In this document: one piece after another, positions 55,919-63,952 of the stretch
Position numbering within the stretch: the first letter of the stretch is position 1
How the letters are laid out: the number at the start of each line of letters is the position of its first letter
Source of the DNA: an uncultured Bacteroidota bacterium
Lineage (GTDB): Bacteria > Bacteroidota > Bacteroidia > Flavobacteriales > Flavobacteriaceae
Length of the DNA stretch: 64,000 bases
Assembly: GCA_902554655.1 (NCBI GenBank)
Contig: CACDPE010000001.1
Span: 62,001 to 126,000 of the forward strand
Direction: 5' to 3'
Made by a program: the position numbers and the translations under genes
The notes under the pieces: generated by a model
What the model was told of the DNA's origin: nothing
What the model saw: only the letters and a program-made list of their open reading frames with translations
Databases searched by the model: none

Positions 55919-57438
55919 ATTAAAATTTTTCCTGACATTTTCTTTGGAATGTCAATATCCATAATGTTTAGAATAGTTGGGGCAATATCAGCTAAGATAC
56001 CATCATTAACTTTATCAGTTTTTGAATCTATAACAATAATAGGAACTGGATTTGTAGTATGCGCTGTATTAGGTGAACCATCATTATTTTTCATAATATC
56101 ACTATTACCATGATCAGCAATAATTATAATTGAGTAATTATTATTAATTGAAGATTCAACGATTTCCTTTAAGCAAATATCAACTGTTTCACATGCTTTA
56201 ATAGCAGCATCAAAATTTCCGGTGTGTCCTACCATATCAGGGTTTGCAAAATTTAAGCAAATAAAGTCAGCGGAATTTAAATTTATTTCTGGTATTATGG
56301 AATCCTTAATTTCATACGCACTCATCTCAGGTTTTAAATCATAAGTTGCAACTTTAGGAGATGGACACATGATTCTTGTTTCATTCTCAAAAGGTGATTC
56401 TTTTCCTCCATTGAAGAAAAATGTGACATGGGGATACTTTTCTGTTTCTGCAATTCTAATTTGAGTTCTATTGTTTCGTTCTAAAACTTCACCCAATGTT
56501 TGACTTAAATTTTCATTTTCGTAAATACAATCAATATTTTTATATTCATCATTGTAATTGGTCATTGTTAAGAATTTTAAGTTCAATTTCTTCATCGAAA
56601 AATCATTAAAATCATTTTGACTTAATGCTTCAGTTAGTTGTCTTCCTCTGTCAGTTCTGAAATTAAAAAATATAATAACATCATTATCTTCAATTTTTGC
56701 TAACGGAAGATTTTTATTGTCAACAATTACTATGGGCTCAATAAATTCATCAGTTATTTTATTGTTGTAAGAATCAATAATCGATTTTTCAATTTCATTT
56801 GATTTTTTTCCAATTCCATTAACAATCAAATCATATGCTTTTTTAGTTCTTTCCCATCTTTTATCTCTATCCATTGCATAATATCTGCCGCAAACACTAG
56901 CAAGTTTTGCATTTGTTCCTTGCATGGATTCTACAAGTTCATTAATCATATTAATTCCAGATTTTGGATCAACATCTCTACCATCTGTGAAGGCGTGAAC
57001 AAATACATCTTTTAATTCATGAGTTTTAGACAGATTAATTAGGTGTTTAACATGATCTATGTGGGAATGAACTCCGCCATCAGACACAAGGCCAATAAAA
57101 TGAAGCTTTTTTTTATTTGATTTGCAATAATTAAAAGCTTCGATCAGTTTTTTATTTTCATCAATTGTCTTATTAATGATATCATGATTAATTTTTGCTA
57201 ATTCCTGATAAACAATTCTTCCAGCCCCAATATTTATGTGGCCTACTTCACTGTTACCCATTTGCCCATTTGGAAGCCCAACATTTTCACCATGAGTTAA
57301 TAGTTTTGCGTTTGGATATTTCTTAATAAGACTATCGAAAAAAGGCGTCTTAGCCTGATCAATAGCTGAGAACTCTGAATTATTTGATATTCCCCAGCCA
57401 TCAAGAATAATTAAAATACTTTGTTTTTTTTCTTTCAA
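55915..57438 (-). CDS. gpmI: 2,3-bisphosphoglycerate-independent phosphoglycerate mutase
   Basis: Mn2+-dependent glycolytic mutase of the alkaline-phosphatase superfamily. The 507 residues include LDGWG (12-16), the phosphorylated Ser S63 in GQMGNSEVGHINIGAGR, the phosphotransferase insert with HAFTDGRDVDPKSG, NFRTDRGRQL and the C-terminal metal motifs NFANPDMVGHTG and IIADHGNSD. The start is TTG at 57438, since no ATG lies before LDGWG; a -7 box is found upstream. Confidence 0.96.
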   Translation of the reverse strand: MKEKKQSILIILDGWGISNNSEFSAIDQAKTPFFDSLIKKYPNAKLLTHGENVGLPNGQMGNSEVGHINIGAGRIVYQELAKINHDIINKTIDENKKLIEAFNYCKSNKKKLHFIGLVSDGGVHSHIDHVKHLINLSKTHELKDVFVHAFTDGRDVDPKSGINMINELVESMQGTNAKLASVCGRYYAMDRDKRWERTKKAYDLIVNGIGKKSNEIEKSIIDSYNNKITDEFIEPIVIVDNKNLPLAKIEDNDVIIFFNFRTDRGRQLTEALSQNDFNDFSMKKLNLKFLTMTNYNDEYKNIDCIYENENLSQTLGEVLERNNRTQIRIAETEKYPHVTFFFNGGKESPFENETRIMCPSPKVATYDLKPEMSAYEIKDSIIPEINLNSADFICLNFANPDMVGHTGNFDAAIKACETVDICLKEIVESSINNNYSIIIIADHGNSDIMKNNDGSPNTAHTTNPVPIIVIDSKTDKVNDGILADIAPTILNIMDIDIPKKMSGKILI

Positions 57439-57454
57439 ATTAATTTTATACCAA

Positions 57455-57462
57455 CAAATTTA
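57455..57462 (-). promoter_or_regulatory. -7 promoter box for the gpmI-thioredoxin-map-methyltransferase operon
   Basis: TAAATTTG on the minus strand matches TAnnTTTG and ends 16 bases upstream of the TTG start of gpmI, within the 40-base gap after the M15 peptidase gene. Confidence 0.5.
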
Positions 57463-57478
57463 AAGATATAATATCAAT

Positions 57479-58195
57479 TTATAGCTCAAGTTCCTTATTA
57501 ACACCTAGAATATTTTCATTAATATATTTTTCAATAAATTCTTTCGTTAAATATTCTTTACCCATAATTTCAAGATCAGATATTAGTTTTGAAATATTAT
57601 TTTTTTTAAGGTCTTCTAAAAGATTCTTTGAAATAGGCTTGTAGCTGTAATGCCATGGTTCATATTCAAACCCTTTTCTTTCTTCATCATTTGTGTAGGT
57701 TAGATAAAAACCAAATTTTTTGGAATTCAAATCCATCCATTTTTTCAATTTATAAAAAATACCCCCCGACTCATATTTTTCAGAAATTAATGGATTATTT
57801 TCATTTTTAAAATCTTCATCAATTATATCTATCTCTGTTCCCCAATGATGTCTAGATGTTCCAGGAATGGTAGAGAATCTTATAATTTCATTTATAGCCT
57901 CATCAGGTTTCAATTTAAATTCTTTTGTGAACTTTATAAATTTAGAATTCCAAATCAAAGTTTGTCTTTCAAAATCTCTATGGCCAGAGATGATTTTAAT
58001 TTTAATTCCATCCCTCATCGCTGCCTTTCTCATTTTTTCAAATGCTTTAAATGTCTCTTTTTCAAGTAAAACGGTATCACCAATAAGATGTCTAGTTGTT
58101 TTACCTTGAAGAATATCTAAGTCTATTTTCTGTGACATTAATTCTGATATAGGAATTAAAATTATAATTAAAATAAAGAATTTACTTTTATTCAT
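57479..58195 (-). CDS. M15 family D-alanyl-D-alanine carboxypeptidase/dipeptidase
   Basis: Zinc peptidase of the VanY/LdcB-like group that trims peptidoglycan stem peptides. The 238 residues start with a signal peptide (MNKSKFFILIIILIPISELMSQ). ISGHRDFERQTLIWN, TSRHHWGTEIDI (the H-x6-D zinc motif) and EPWHYSY (third zinc ligand) are the catalytic segments. It would act in the periplasm. Overlaps the GNAT gene by four bases. Confidence 0.9.
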   Translation of the reverse strand: MNKSKFFILIIILIPISELMSQKIDLDILQGKTTRHLIGDTVLLEKETFKAFEKMRKAAMRDGIKIKIISGHRDFERQTLIWNSKFIKFTKEFKLKPDEAINEIIRFSTIPGTSRHHWGTEIDIIDEDFKNENNPLISEKYESGGIFYKLKKWMDLNSKKFGFYLTYTNDEERKGFEYEPWHYSYKPISKNLLEDLKKNNISKLISDLEIMGKEYLTKEFIEKYINENILGVNKELEL

Positions 58196-58632
58196 AGTTT
58201 TTTATAAAGCATATAGTGTAAACCTATTTCGTTCATATTGTATGTTATTTCAGAATTAGTGTAATTTAATTTTAAATAAAAATCAAGTGCTTTAACTCTT
58301 GCATTCATCCATAAATAACTAACTTTTTTATTTTTAAGTAAAGACTCAACTTTCTTAATTATCATTTTTCCGATACCTTTTTTTTGATGATTAAAATCAA
58401 CAAATAGACCTCTAAGCTGATAACAATCAGGAAAATCTTTATATAAACATTTGTTTTTTATAATTGAAACTCCTCCTACTAAAATTCCATCAATGTAGGC
58501 TCCAATATGAAATGATGTTTTATCATCATCTCCTCTATAAATACATTTAGATGGATTCATGTTGTTTCTTAAGATTTTACTTCTGAGGTTAAGCAACTTG
58601 TTAGATTTGACTATTTTTATGTTAAGATTCAA
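58192..58632 (-). CDS. GNAT family N-acetyltransferase
   Basis: Acetyl-CoA-dependent acyltransferase, 146 residues from TTG 58632. LLNLRSKILR (about 13-22), GAYIDGILVGGVSII and the acetyl-CoA loop LRGLFVDFNHQKKGIGKMIIKK are GNAT features. The frame stays open across the tRNA-Gly gene to 58746, but that part is antisense to the tRNA and not protein-like. A -7 box ends six bases upstream of the TTG, which supports this start, possibly as a nearly leaderless message. The acceptor substrate is unknown. Confidence 0.82.
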   Translation of the reverse strand: MNLNIKIVKSNKLLNLRSKILRNNMNPSKCIYRGDDDKTSFHIGAYIDGILVGGVSIIKNKCLYKDFPDCYQLRGLFVDFNHQKKGIGKMIIKKVESLLKNKKVSYLWMNARVKALDFYLKLNYTNSEITYNMNEIGLHYMLYKKL

Positions 58633-58638
58633 TTCTAA

Positions 58639-58646
58639 CAAATTTA
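58639..58646 (-). promoter_or_regulatory. -7 promoter box for the GNAT-M15 operon
   Basis: TAAATTTG on the minus strand matches TAnnTTTG in the 38-base gap between the GNAT TTG start and tRNA-Gly. Transcription would begin at about 58633, almost at the proposed start codon. Confidence 0.4.
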
Positions 58647-58670
58647 ATCTTAAATTGTTAAAACTAAAAT

Positions 58671-58743
58671 GCGGGAGTAGCTCAGTTGGTAGAGCGTCAG
58701 CCTTCCAAGCTGAATGTCGCCGGTTCGAACCCGGTCTCCCGCT
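58671..58743 (+). tRNA. tRNA-Gly (anticodon TCC)
   Basis: A 73-base cloverleaf: acceptor GCGGGAG with CTCCCGC, D stem GCTC with GAGC, anticodon stem TCAGC with GCTGA around CTTCCAA (anticodon TCC), variable loop ATGTC and T stem GCCGG with CCGGT (one G-T pair) around TTCGAAC. The discriminator is T and no CCA is encoded. The next gene begins only 13 bases downstream. Confidence 0.97.
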
Positions 58744-58756
58744 CAATAATTAATTG

Positions 58757-59500
58757 ATGAATATTAAAAAATATTTTTTTGTTTTAGTTACTCTTTTTTC
58801 ATCTCTTTCGTTTGGACAAAATGATTATCGTACATGGATAAAGGGAAAGGTTCTATATAAAAATGTTAATGTTGAAGGCGCCAATGTTATTAATAATACT
58901 TCCCAAATAGCAACAACAACTAATAATGAAGGAGAATTTGAAATTGAAGTTAAATTAAATGATAAAATACTTTTTTCATCAGTTCAATATCAGATTAGGG
59001 AAATTATTATTACTAAAGAAATTTTGCAAAGAAATAGAATAGTTGTAGATGTTAATGAAAAAGTAACAGCTCTAGATGAGGTTGTTGTCACTCCAGAGAA
59101 CAGAGAAAAATTCTTAGATTTAAAAGAAGAAGAGTTCAAAAGGTTTGATTATAGCAGTGATAAATCTACGAGAGTTGTAAATGTCGTTAATGAGCAGGGG
59201 AAACTTAGAGATGGTTTAAATTTTGTTAATCTATATAAGTTAATTGCTAATACAATTAATAAAAAGTCAAATGAAGAAAGTTCTTCATTTAATTATAATC
59301 CAAGTGATTTGATTAGAGAAGTTTATGATGATGTCTTTTTTATAAAAAGTCTTGGTATACGAAAAGATAAAATCAATGAGTTCTTAATTTATTGTGATGA
59401 AAATTTTCCATCAAAAATTCTCTTAAAAAAAGATAAGGAGTTCGAATTGATAGATTTTTTAGTAAAACAGAGTAAAAAATTCAATAAAATTGTCAACTAG
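58757..59500 (+). CDS. Carboxypeptidase-regulatory-like domain protein, exported
   Basis: The 247-residue protein starts with a signal peptide (MNIKKYFFVLVTLFSSLSFGQ). A CarboxypepD_reg-like beta-sandwich follows at about 25-120: WIKGKVLYKNVNVEGANVINN, TTTNNEGEFEIEVKLNDKILFSSVQY and LDEVVVTPEN. In SusC-type receptors this domain precedes a TonB barrel, but here there is none; the rest is Lys-, Glu- and Asn-rich and of unknown fold. The next gene encodes a second protein of the same design. The start is ATG 58757, with an in-frame TTG just before it at 58754. Confidence 0.75.
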   Translation: MNIKKYFFVLVTLFSSLSFGQNDYRTWIKGKVLYKNVNVEGANVINNTSQIATTTNNEGEFEIEVKLNDKILFSSVQYQIREIIITKEILQRNRIVVDVNEKVTALDEVVVTPENREKFLDLKEEEFKRFDYSSDKSTRVVNVVNEQGKLRDGLNFVNLYKLIANTINKKSNEESSSFNYNPSDLIREVYDDVFFIKSLGIRKDKINEFLIYCDENFPSKILLKKDKEFELIDFLVKQSKKFNKIVN

Positions 59501-60275
59501 AGTTTGGTTTTCATTATTGTTTGTATTAGTAATCTCATTAGCCCACACTCAGGTTAATGAAATTAAAACTTTAACAGGTGAAATTATAAATAACGATATC
59601 GATAAAAGTGGAATTGTTATCTTAAACAAGTCTACTGGTGGGACCACAATTTCTGATATTAATGGGTTTTTTAAAATTGGTGTTCGTTTGAATGATTCAA
59701 TTTATTTAAGATCATTGCAAATAAAAGCTCATTTAATATTTATTAATGAAAATATTTTTAAATCAGATTCTTTAAGAGTTTACCTGGAACAGAAAGTAAA
59801 TCAACTAAGCAATGTTACTGTAACACCTCACAATCTTTCGGGAAATATTTTAGCAGATGCAAACAGAGTAAACAAAACAGAAGTTTTAAACTTTGATGAT
59901 TTTGGAATTCCTGGTTTTAAGGGCATTAGAAAAGAAAAAATTGCATATAAAAATAATGCACAAATTTTGCTTAATGTTTTATTACTTCCGGTAATGCCAT
60001 TAAATATTGAAGGTATTTATAAACAACTCTCTGGCTATTATAAAAACTTAAAAATGGCAAGAGGACTCGAACTTAGATATAATACAATAGAGTCGGTTAT
60101 TCAATTTTACGGAGTAAAATATTTTCAAGAAAGATATAAGTTGGAAATTGATGAAATTTACGAGTTTATATTAGGTGCAACTGAAAATTTTGATTTAGAA
60201 AATGATTTTAAAAACTCTAACCATGGATTAATTTTATCAAATCTTGATATATTTTATGAATCAATTAATAATTAA
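59490..60275 (+). CDS. Second carboxypeptidase-regulatory-like domain protein, exported
   Basis: The 261-residue protein has a signal peptide (MSTRVWFSLLFVLVISLAHTQ) from TTG 59490 and the same regulatory-like domain as its upstream neighbour: LTGEIINNDIDKSGIVILNKS, GTTISDINGFFKIGVRLNDSIYLRSLQ and LSNVTVTPHNLSGN. It is therefore a likely tandem paralogue, with a different C-terminal half (FGIPGFKGIRKEK onwards). Function unknown. It overlaps the genes on both sides, by 11 and by 20-32 bases. Confidence 0.72.
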   Translation: MSTRVWFSLLFVLVISLAHTQVNEIKTLTGEIINNDIDKSGIVILNKSTGGTTISDINGFFKIGVRLNDSIYLRSLQIKAHLIFINENIFKSDSLRVYLEQKVNQLSNVTVTPHNLSGNILADANRVNKTEVLNFDDFGIPGFKGIRKEKIAYKNNAQILLNVLLLPVMPLNIEGIYKQLSGYYKNLKMARGLELRYNTIESVIQFYGVKYFQERYKLEIDEIYEFILGATENFDLENDFKNSNHGLILSNLDIFYESINN

Positions 60276-60744
60276 ATTTTTCTATATACTATTATTTGTT
60301 GTAATACACAAGTACTATGTGAGTACGACATTGATTGATTTTGATTTAAAATCGCAAACATTTGAAATAACTTTAAAAGTATTTTATGATGACTTGGAAA
60401 AAGATCTTGAATTAGATTCAGTAGTTGTTGATTACGACAAGGATTATAATTATTTGAATAAAATATTTAAAAGATATTTGAGTGAAAACTTTATAATAGA
60501 AATTGAAAATCAACGAATAATTCTTGAGTATTTAGGATATGAAAAAAAAAGAGATCAGATAAATTTTTATATGAACTTGGATAATGATTTAAAAAATAAA
60601 TCAATTAAAATTCAAAATTCTGTTTTATTTAATTCTTTTCCTGATCAAAAAAATATTATTCTTTTTAGAAGTGGCAGATTTAGAAAAAGCTTAATTCAGG
60701 ATATGTATAATCCAAAAGATAGTTTTAATTTTAATAATGAGTAA
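60256..60744 (+). CDS. DUF6702-like envelope protein
   Basis: From ATG 60256 the protein has 162 residues: a membrane or signal segment (IIKFFYILLFVVI) followed directly by HKYYVSTTLIDFDLKSQTFEITLKVFYDDLEKDLE. This HKYYVS opening and the VFYDDLE segment resemble family DUF6702, which I recall next to M1 peptidases in Flavobacteriia. An in-frame TTG at 60244 is an alternative start. No function is known. Eleven bases separate it from the M1 peptidase gene. Confidence 0.72.
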   Translation: MNQLIIKFFYILLFVVIHKYYVSTTLIDFDLKSQTFEITLKVFYDDLEKDLELDSVVVDYDKDYNYLNKIFKRYLSENFIIEIENQRIILEYLGYEKKRDQINFYMNLDNDLKNKSIKIQNSVLFNSFPDQKNIILFRSGRFRKSLIQDMYNPKDSFNFNNE

Positions 60745-60755
60745 TTTTATATATT

Positions 60756-63044
60756 ATGAATTTTATGAATAATAATTTATCGATATTCATATTTGCATTT
60801 TTTTTGTTTTGTTTAAATGCTTTTTCACAAGAAAAAATAAATACAAATAAATTTCGTCAATTAAATCAAGAATTTTCTTCTCCAAACATGTTCAGAACTG
60901 CATCAGGAGCTCCAGGTCCTGAGTATTACCAGCAACAGGCAGATTACAAAATCAATATTGAGTTAGATGATATTAATAAAAAAATATATGGAGATGAAAT
61001 CATAACATACACTAACAATTCACCAGATAAATTAGATTATTTGTGGGTACAATTAGATCAGAATCTTAGGTCAAAAGATTCTCAGAGCTTGATACATGAT
61101 AGTGATAATAGTATTCAACCAGCGTATATTCCTGATACATTTGATGACGAGTTTTTAGGTGAAAGCTTCGATGGTGGATTTAATATTGAATATGTTAAGG
61201 CATTAGATAATAAAAATCTTGATTTTTTCATCAATCAAACCATGATGAGAATTGATTTACCTAATCCAATTACAACTGGTCAAAGTTTTTCATTTAAAAT
61301 TAAATGGTGGTACAATATTAATAATCGTTTGTTGGACAGGGGAAGATCTGGATATGAGACTTTTCCAAATGACGACAACCGTGCCTATACGATAGCACAG
61401 TTTTTCCCGAGGATGTGCGTTTATGATGAAGTTGAAGGATGGCAAAACTATCAGTTTTGGGGTGATGGAGAATTTGCTTTACCATTTGGAAATTATGAAG
61501 TTAACATAACAGTTCCAGCCGATCATATATTGGAAGCTACCGGGGAGTTAATCAATCGAAAAGAAGTTTATTCTAAGGAAATGCTAAAAAGATATAATAG
61601 AGCAAAAAAATCATATGATAAACCCGTTATTATAGTTTCGCAGGAAGAAGCTGAGATTGCTGAAAAATCTTTTTCCAATAGCAAAAAAACTTGGAAATTT
61701 ATTGCAAAAAATGTCAGGGATTTTGCCTTTGCAACTTCTCGAAAGTATATTTTAGATATGATGGCAGTAAAAATAGGAAATGATGATGTGATGGCTGTTT
61801 CTTTGTATCCAAAAGAGGGTAATCCAATGTGGGAGGATTTTTCTACTATAACTGTTGTTGAAACACTAAAATTTTATTCTGATTATACATTTAATTATCC
61901 TTATCACAAGGCTGTTTCTGTACATGCTCACAGAGTAGGTATGGAGTATCCAATGATATGTTTTAATTTTGGAAGACCCAATATAGATGGTTCTTATTCA
62001 GATGACGAGAAATTTGGAATGATTGGAGTAATAATTCATGAGATTGGACATTTTTTCTTTCCAATGATTGTTAATAGCGATGAAAGACAATGGGCTTGGA
62101 TGGATGAAGGAATTAATACATTTGTTCAGTATTTAGCTGAACAAGAATTTGGAAAAAAATATCCAGATATAATATATCCATATAAAAATTTCCCCTCTGA
62201 CAGAGGACCAGCAGAGCTGATAGTAGATTACATGAGTGTCGATCAAAATTTTTTGGCTCCAATTATGTCAAACCCTGAAAATGTTTACAGTTTGGGGCCT
62301 AACGCATATGGAAAACCTGCCACTGCACTGAATATATTGAGAGAAACAGTGATGGGTAAAGATTTATTTGATTATGCATTTAAAAAGTATTCTAATAGAT
62401 GGAAATTTAAGCACCCAACACCTGAAGATTTTTTTAGGACGATGGAAGATGCATCAGCTGTTGATTTGGATTGGTTTTGGCGGGGTTGGTTCTATACTAC
62501 TGATTATGTAGATATTGCAATAAAGGAGGTTAAAGAATATTTTGTTTCTCCAAACCCAAGTGAAGAATTCAAAAAACTTATGATTGAAGAAATGGGTATA
62601 CCTCGGAATCGATGGAGGTCCCTAATTTTTTTAGATAAATTAGAGAATGATTTAGAAAATAATAAGGAAAATCAATCCACGGAAAATTCAAAGTTGTTAA
62701 ATAATTATTTAAAAGAAAATTATTCAAAAGAACAAATTGAAAATTTGAATGTTCCAAATTTTTATTATGAAATCATTTTTGAAAAGCCAGGGGGACTGGT
62801 AATGCCAATCATAATTGATATTGAATATGATGATGGAACAATTGAAAGAAAAAAATATCCAGCACAAGTTTGGAGAAAAAATGATTCAGAAGTTAGAAAA
62901 GTTTTGACATCTAATAAAAAAATTTTAAGTGTTAGTCTTGATCCTGACAAGGAGACTGCGGATATTGATACATCAAATAATTCTTGGCCAGAAAAAGAAA
63001 TTGAGTCAGAATTTGATAAATTTAAATCAAAAATTAAAGGATAA
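60756..63044 (+). CDS. M1 family zinc metallopeptidase, exported
   Basis: The 762 residues begin with a signal peptide (LSIFIFAFFLFCLNAFSQ), so it is a periplasmic or surface aminopeptidase. The zinc site is HEIGHFFFP at about residue 430, with the third ligand in WMDEGINTF about 18 residues on. GMEYPMICFNF is the M1 substrate-side segment (variant of GAMEN). The long C-terminal part (from about 600) is charged and beta-rich. Two ATGs (60756 and 60765) could start it. tatA begins with no gap after its stop. Confidence 0.92.
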   Translation: MNFMNNNLSIFIFAFFLFCLNAFSQEKINTNKFRQLNQEFSSPNMFRTASGAPGPEYYQQQADYKINIELDDINKKIYGDEIITYTNNSPDKLDYLWVQLDQNLRSKDSQSLIHDSDNSIQPAYIPDTFDDEFLGESFDGGFNIEYVKALDNKNLDFFINQTMMRIDLPNPITTGQSFSFKIKWWYNINNRLLDRGRSGYETFPNDDNRAYTIAQFFPRMCVYDEVEGWQNYQFWGDGEFALPFGNYEVNITVPADHILEATGELINRKEVYSKEMLKRYNRAKKSYDKPVIIVSQEEAEIAEKSFSNSKKTWKFIAKNVRDFAFATSRKYILDMMAVKIGNDDVMAVSLYPKEGNPMWEDFSTITVVETLKFYSDYTFNYPYHKAVSVHAHRVGMEYPMICFNFGRPNIDGSYSDDEKFGMIGVIIHEIGHFFFPMIVNSDERQWAWMDEGINTFVQYLAEQEFGKKYPDIIYPYKNFPSDRGPAELIVDYMSVDQNFLAPIMSNPENVYSLGPNAYGKPATALNILRETVMGKDLFDYAFKKYSNRWKFKHPTPEDFFRTMEDASAVDLDWFWRGWFYTTDYVDIAIKEVKEYFVSPNPSEEFKKLMIEEMGIPRNRWRSLIFLDKLENDLENNKENQSTENSKLLNNYLKENYSKEQIENLNVPNFYYEIIFEKPGGLVMPIIIDIEYDDGTIERKKYPAQVWRKNDSEVRKVLTSNKKILSVSLDPDKETADIDTSNNSWPEKEIESEFDKFKSKIKG

Positions 63045-63311
63045 ATGTTTGTATTTTTCATTAGTGGAGCTGAAATTTTAGTAATTTTTTTAATTATTCT
63101 TTTATTATTTGGAGCTGATAGAATTCCAGAAATTGCTAAAGGATTAGGAAAAGGTATTAGACACGTTAAAGATGCCACACAAGAAATAAAAACTGAAATA
63201 CAAAAAAGCGCAAAAAATAAGGGGATTGACACTAAAGAGATATCGGAACAGATAGATAGTGTTAAAGACGAAATTGATGATTTAACTGGGTCAATTAAAA
63301 GAGATCTTTAA
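63045..63311 (+). CDS. tatA: Twin-arginine translocase subunit TatA/TatE
   Basis: Pore-forming subunit of the Tat system, which exports folded proteins. The 88 residues have a membrane helix (about 8-24, EILVIFLIILLLFG), the conserved FGADRIPEIAKGLGKGIRHVKDA amphipathic helix (about 23-45) and a charged tail. No tatC is in the window. Its ATG follows the M1 stop directly, and its TAA shares TTAA (63308-63311) with the O-methyltransferase stop. Confidence 0.93.
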   Translation: MFVFFISGAEILVIFLIILLLFGADRIPEIAKGLGKGIRHVKDATQEIKTEIQKSAKNKGIDTKEISEQIDSVKDEIDDLTGSIKRDL

Positions 63312-63952
63312 ATTTTTCTTATCAAACTTAAACCATCTCTTATTGGTAAGATAATTTTTTCAACTCTTTCATCATTCTTGATTTTATTGTTAAAGTTTAT
63401 TATTGATTGCGTAGCATAATCATCTTTTTCAACTTTTTCAAAAATTTTTCCACTCCAAAGGATATTATCCGCAATGATGATTCCTCCTGACTTTAGTTTA
63501 TCAAAAACTAGATCATAATATAGAGGATAATTTTCTTTATCAGCATCAATAAAAATAAGATCAAATTTAACTTTTAAGTTTTTTATAATTTCTTTAGCAT
63601 CACCTGTATATTGTTTAATTCTTTTTGATACTTTAGCTCTTTTAAAAAATTTATTTTGGATATTCAATAGTTCTTCATTATGATCAATTGTATGTATAAA
63701 ACCTTTTTTTTCAAGACCCTCCAATAAACATAAAGTTGAATAGCCAGTGTATGTTCCAATCTCAAGTATTGATTTAGGTTTAATTAATTTTGAAATTAGT
63801 GATAATAATCTGCCTTGATAATGTCCGCTTAACATTCTTGGATTGAGAACTTTTAAGTGGGTTTCTCTAGACAGATCATTTAAAATTTTTGATTCATCTG
63901 ATGTTTTATTCTGGACATATTCTAGAATTTTTTTATCGACAAAATCTTTCAT
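63308..63952 (-). CDS. Class I SAM-dependent O-methyltransferase (caffeoyl-CoA OMT-like)
   Basis: The 214 residues match the bacterial Methyltransf_3 family. ILEIGTYTGYSTLCLLEGL (about 81-99) is the SAM-binding motif, HTIDHNEE follows, and FDLIFIDADKENYPLYYD (about 129-146) and GIIIADNILWSGKIF carry the metal- and SAM-associated Asp residues. The natural acceptor, a catechol or other hydroxyl compound, is unknown. An ATGA junction couples it to a partial reading frame upstream. Confidence 0.92.
   Translation of the reverse strand: MKDFVDKKILEYVQNKTSDESKILNDLSRETHLKVLNPRMLSGHYQGRLLSLISKLIKPKSILEIGTYTGYSTLCLLEGLEKKGFIHTIDHNEELLNIQNKFFKRAKVSKRIKQYTGDAKEIIKNLKVKFDLIFIDADKENYPLYYDLVFDKLKSGGIIIADNILWSGKIFEKVEKDDYATQSIINFNNKIKNDERVEKIILPIRDGLSLIRKI

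Noticed and set aside
58633-58746. N-terminal extension of the GNAT protein across tRNA-Gly
   Set aside because: The extension is only the antisense of the tRNA; GNAT homology begins after the TTG at 58632.
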